Source: CBDDEC01 sp965226785
GTDB taxonomy: Bacteria; Chloroflexota; Dehalococcoidia; UBA2979
DNA length: 64,000 bases
Direction of reading: 5' to 3'
Assembly: GCA_965226785.1 (NCBI GenBank)
Contig: CBDDEC010000004.1
Coordinates: forward strand, 1,240,001-1,304,000
This document shows positions 63,335 to 64,000 of this stretch, in pieces (the stretch's first letter is position 1; every line of letters starts with the position of its first letter). The notes under the pieces are model-generated. The model ran no database searches and was not told the origin of the DNA. It saw nothing but the letters and a program-made list of their open reading frames with translations. The position numbers were made by a program, and so were the translations under genes.

Positions 63335-64000
63335 GTGAGCGAAATCCGATACACCGACCGCCCGACCCTGCGGCGTCCGCTGCTGATCGCTGCGTTCTCC
63401 GGCTGGAACGATGCCGGCGACGCGGCAACAAGCGCCGTGAAGTTCATGCAACGCCGCTGGCGCGCCGACACGTTCGCAACCGTCGACCCCGAGCACTTCT
63501 TCGACTTCACGCAGGCGCGACCGCTCGTGCGGCTGCGCGAGGGCAAGCGCGTGATCGAGTGGCCGTCCAACACGTTCTCGGGCCATGTCCTCGAGGACCA
63601 CGACCGCGACATCATCCTGCTGAACGGCACGGAACCCCACCTCTACTGGCGTCACTACATCGAATCGATCCTCGAAGTCTGCGAGGCCTACGAGATCTCG
63701 GGCTTCGTCACGCTGGCGGCTCTGCTCGCCGAGGCCAGCCACGCGCGTCCCGTACGCGTGACGGGATCCTCGACGGACGACGACCTCGCACGCATCTTCG
63801 AGCTGAGCGAAAACACCACCTCCCGCTACGAGGGGCCCACCGGCATCGTCGGTGTGCTCTCGCAGGCCATCCGCGACACCGATATTCCCAGTGCGTCGAT
63901 GTGGGCGAACGTACCCTTCTACGTGCAACGGTCGCCAAACCCGAAGGGCTCGTTGGCGCTCCTCGAGCGGGTCAACCGCGGGCTCGAGCTCAACCTCACG
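63335..64000 (+). CDS. PAC2 family protein, 3'-truncated by the window edge
   Basis: Open from GTG 63335 to the end of the window (222 residues so far). It begins SEIRYTDRPTLRRPLLIAAFSGWNDAGDAATSAVKFM, the typical start of PAC2 (proteasome assembly chaperone-type) family proteins in Actinobacteria and Chloroflexi, with the matching DFTQARPLVRL region and later GPTGIVGVLSQAIRD, where a GIVGVL block is conserved. Bacterial PAC2 proteins are of unknown function, with a possible link to proteasome/protein assembly. No stop codon lies inside the window. Confidence 0.88.
   Translation, partial: MSEIRYTDRPTLRRPLLIAAFSGWNDAGDAATSAVKFMQRRWRADTFATVDPEHFFDFTQARPLVRLREGKRVIEWPSNTFSGHVLEDHDRDIILLNGTEPHLYWRHYIESILEVCEAYEISGFVTLAALLAEASHARPVRVTGSSTDDDLARIFELSENTTSRYEGPTGIVGVLSQAIRDTDIPSASMWANVPFYVQRSPNPKGSLALLERVNRGLELNLT

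Overview
The window is GC-rich, densely coded DNA from an uncultured-type bacterium. Several features fit Chloroflexota best, perhaps a Dehalococcoidia/SAR202-like lineage: kinase-ATPase-cyclase fusions, lipoproteins with Thr/Pro/Ser spacers after the lipobox, Cys-less thiolase/DUF35 pairs, a CaiB-type CoA-transferase, F420/FMN LLM oxidoreductases, haloalkane dehalogenase and epoxide hydrolase. This placement is inference from gene content, because no rRNA or ribosomal protein lies in the window. About 58 genes, four tRNAs (Phe, Leu, Gln, Asn) and no CRISPR array or insertion sequence are visible.

Layout. 1-7.2 kb: a cut DinB-like gene, then a signalling cluster of a kinase-AAA-class III cyclase, a hydrolase-cyclase fusion and a DUF4386 membrane protein, followed by decayed cyclase ends; several of these are frameshifted. 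7.2-11.6 kb: YihY membrane protein, a three-repeat lipoprotein with an 11-copy 15-bp tandem repeat, a small LuxR-type HTH, an intergenic 11-copy 12-bp repeat, and tRNA-Phe. 11.6-30.9 kb: SGNH lipoprotein, epoxide hydrolase, ABC-F, sarcosine oxidase-like enzyme, ROK kinase, a thiolase/DUF35 pair, two thioredoxin-fold lipoproteins, HAD, MscL, a CPA1-RCK antiporter, an M16 protease pair, MFS, amidase, phosphotransferase. 31.0-31.65 kb: an AhpD-fold gene with an in-frame TGA replacing the second Cys of its CxxC motif. 31.7-50.2 kb: CaiB, MBL hydrolase, formate-THF ligase, NfeD/SPFH, a second thiolase/DUF35 pair, acetyltransferase, two amidohydrolases, threonine synthase, acyl-CoA dehydrogenase, D-threonine-aldolase-like enzyme, penicillin acylase, and CoaE with a 25-base G run. 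50.2-64 kb: a frameshifted PEP-utilising protein, two LLM oxidoreductases, three tRNAs, a chromate transporter with a deleted signature motif, HNH nuclease, haloalkane dehalogenase, acyl-CoA ligase, an RHH regulator plus DUF4097 pair with a visible operator, a phosphotransferase, and the start of a PAC2 protein.

The genes suggest a heterotroph that takes up and breaks down varied, partly recalcitrant organics (amides, D-amino acid derivatives, acyl-CoAs, halogenated compounds), with one-carbon folate metabolism. The most striking observation is the putative selenoprotein at 31004-31645: the TGA sits exactly where the redox motif C-x-x-C needs its second Cys, the C-x-x-x-H spacing is kept, and 33 bases after the TGA there is a perfect 9-bp hairpin with a GGT loop that fits the bacterial SECIS model. 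Next come the helically phased 8-bp operator over a consensus promoter at 61935-61970, and the chromate transporter that lost 25 bp between short repeats.
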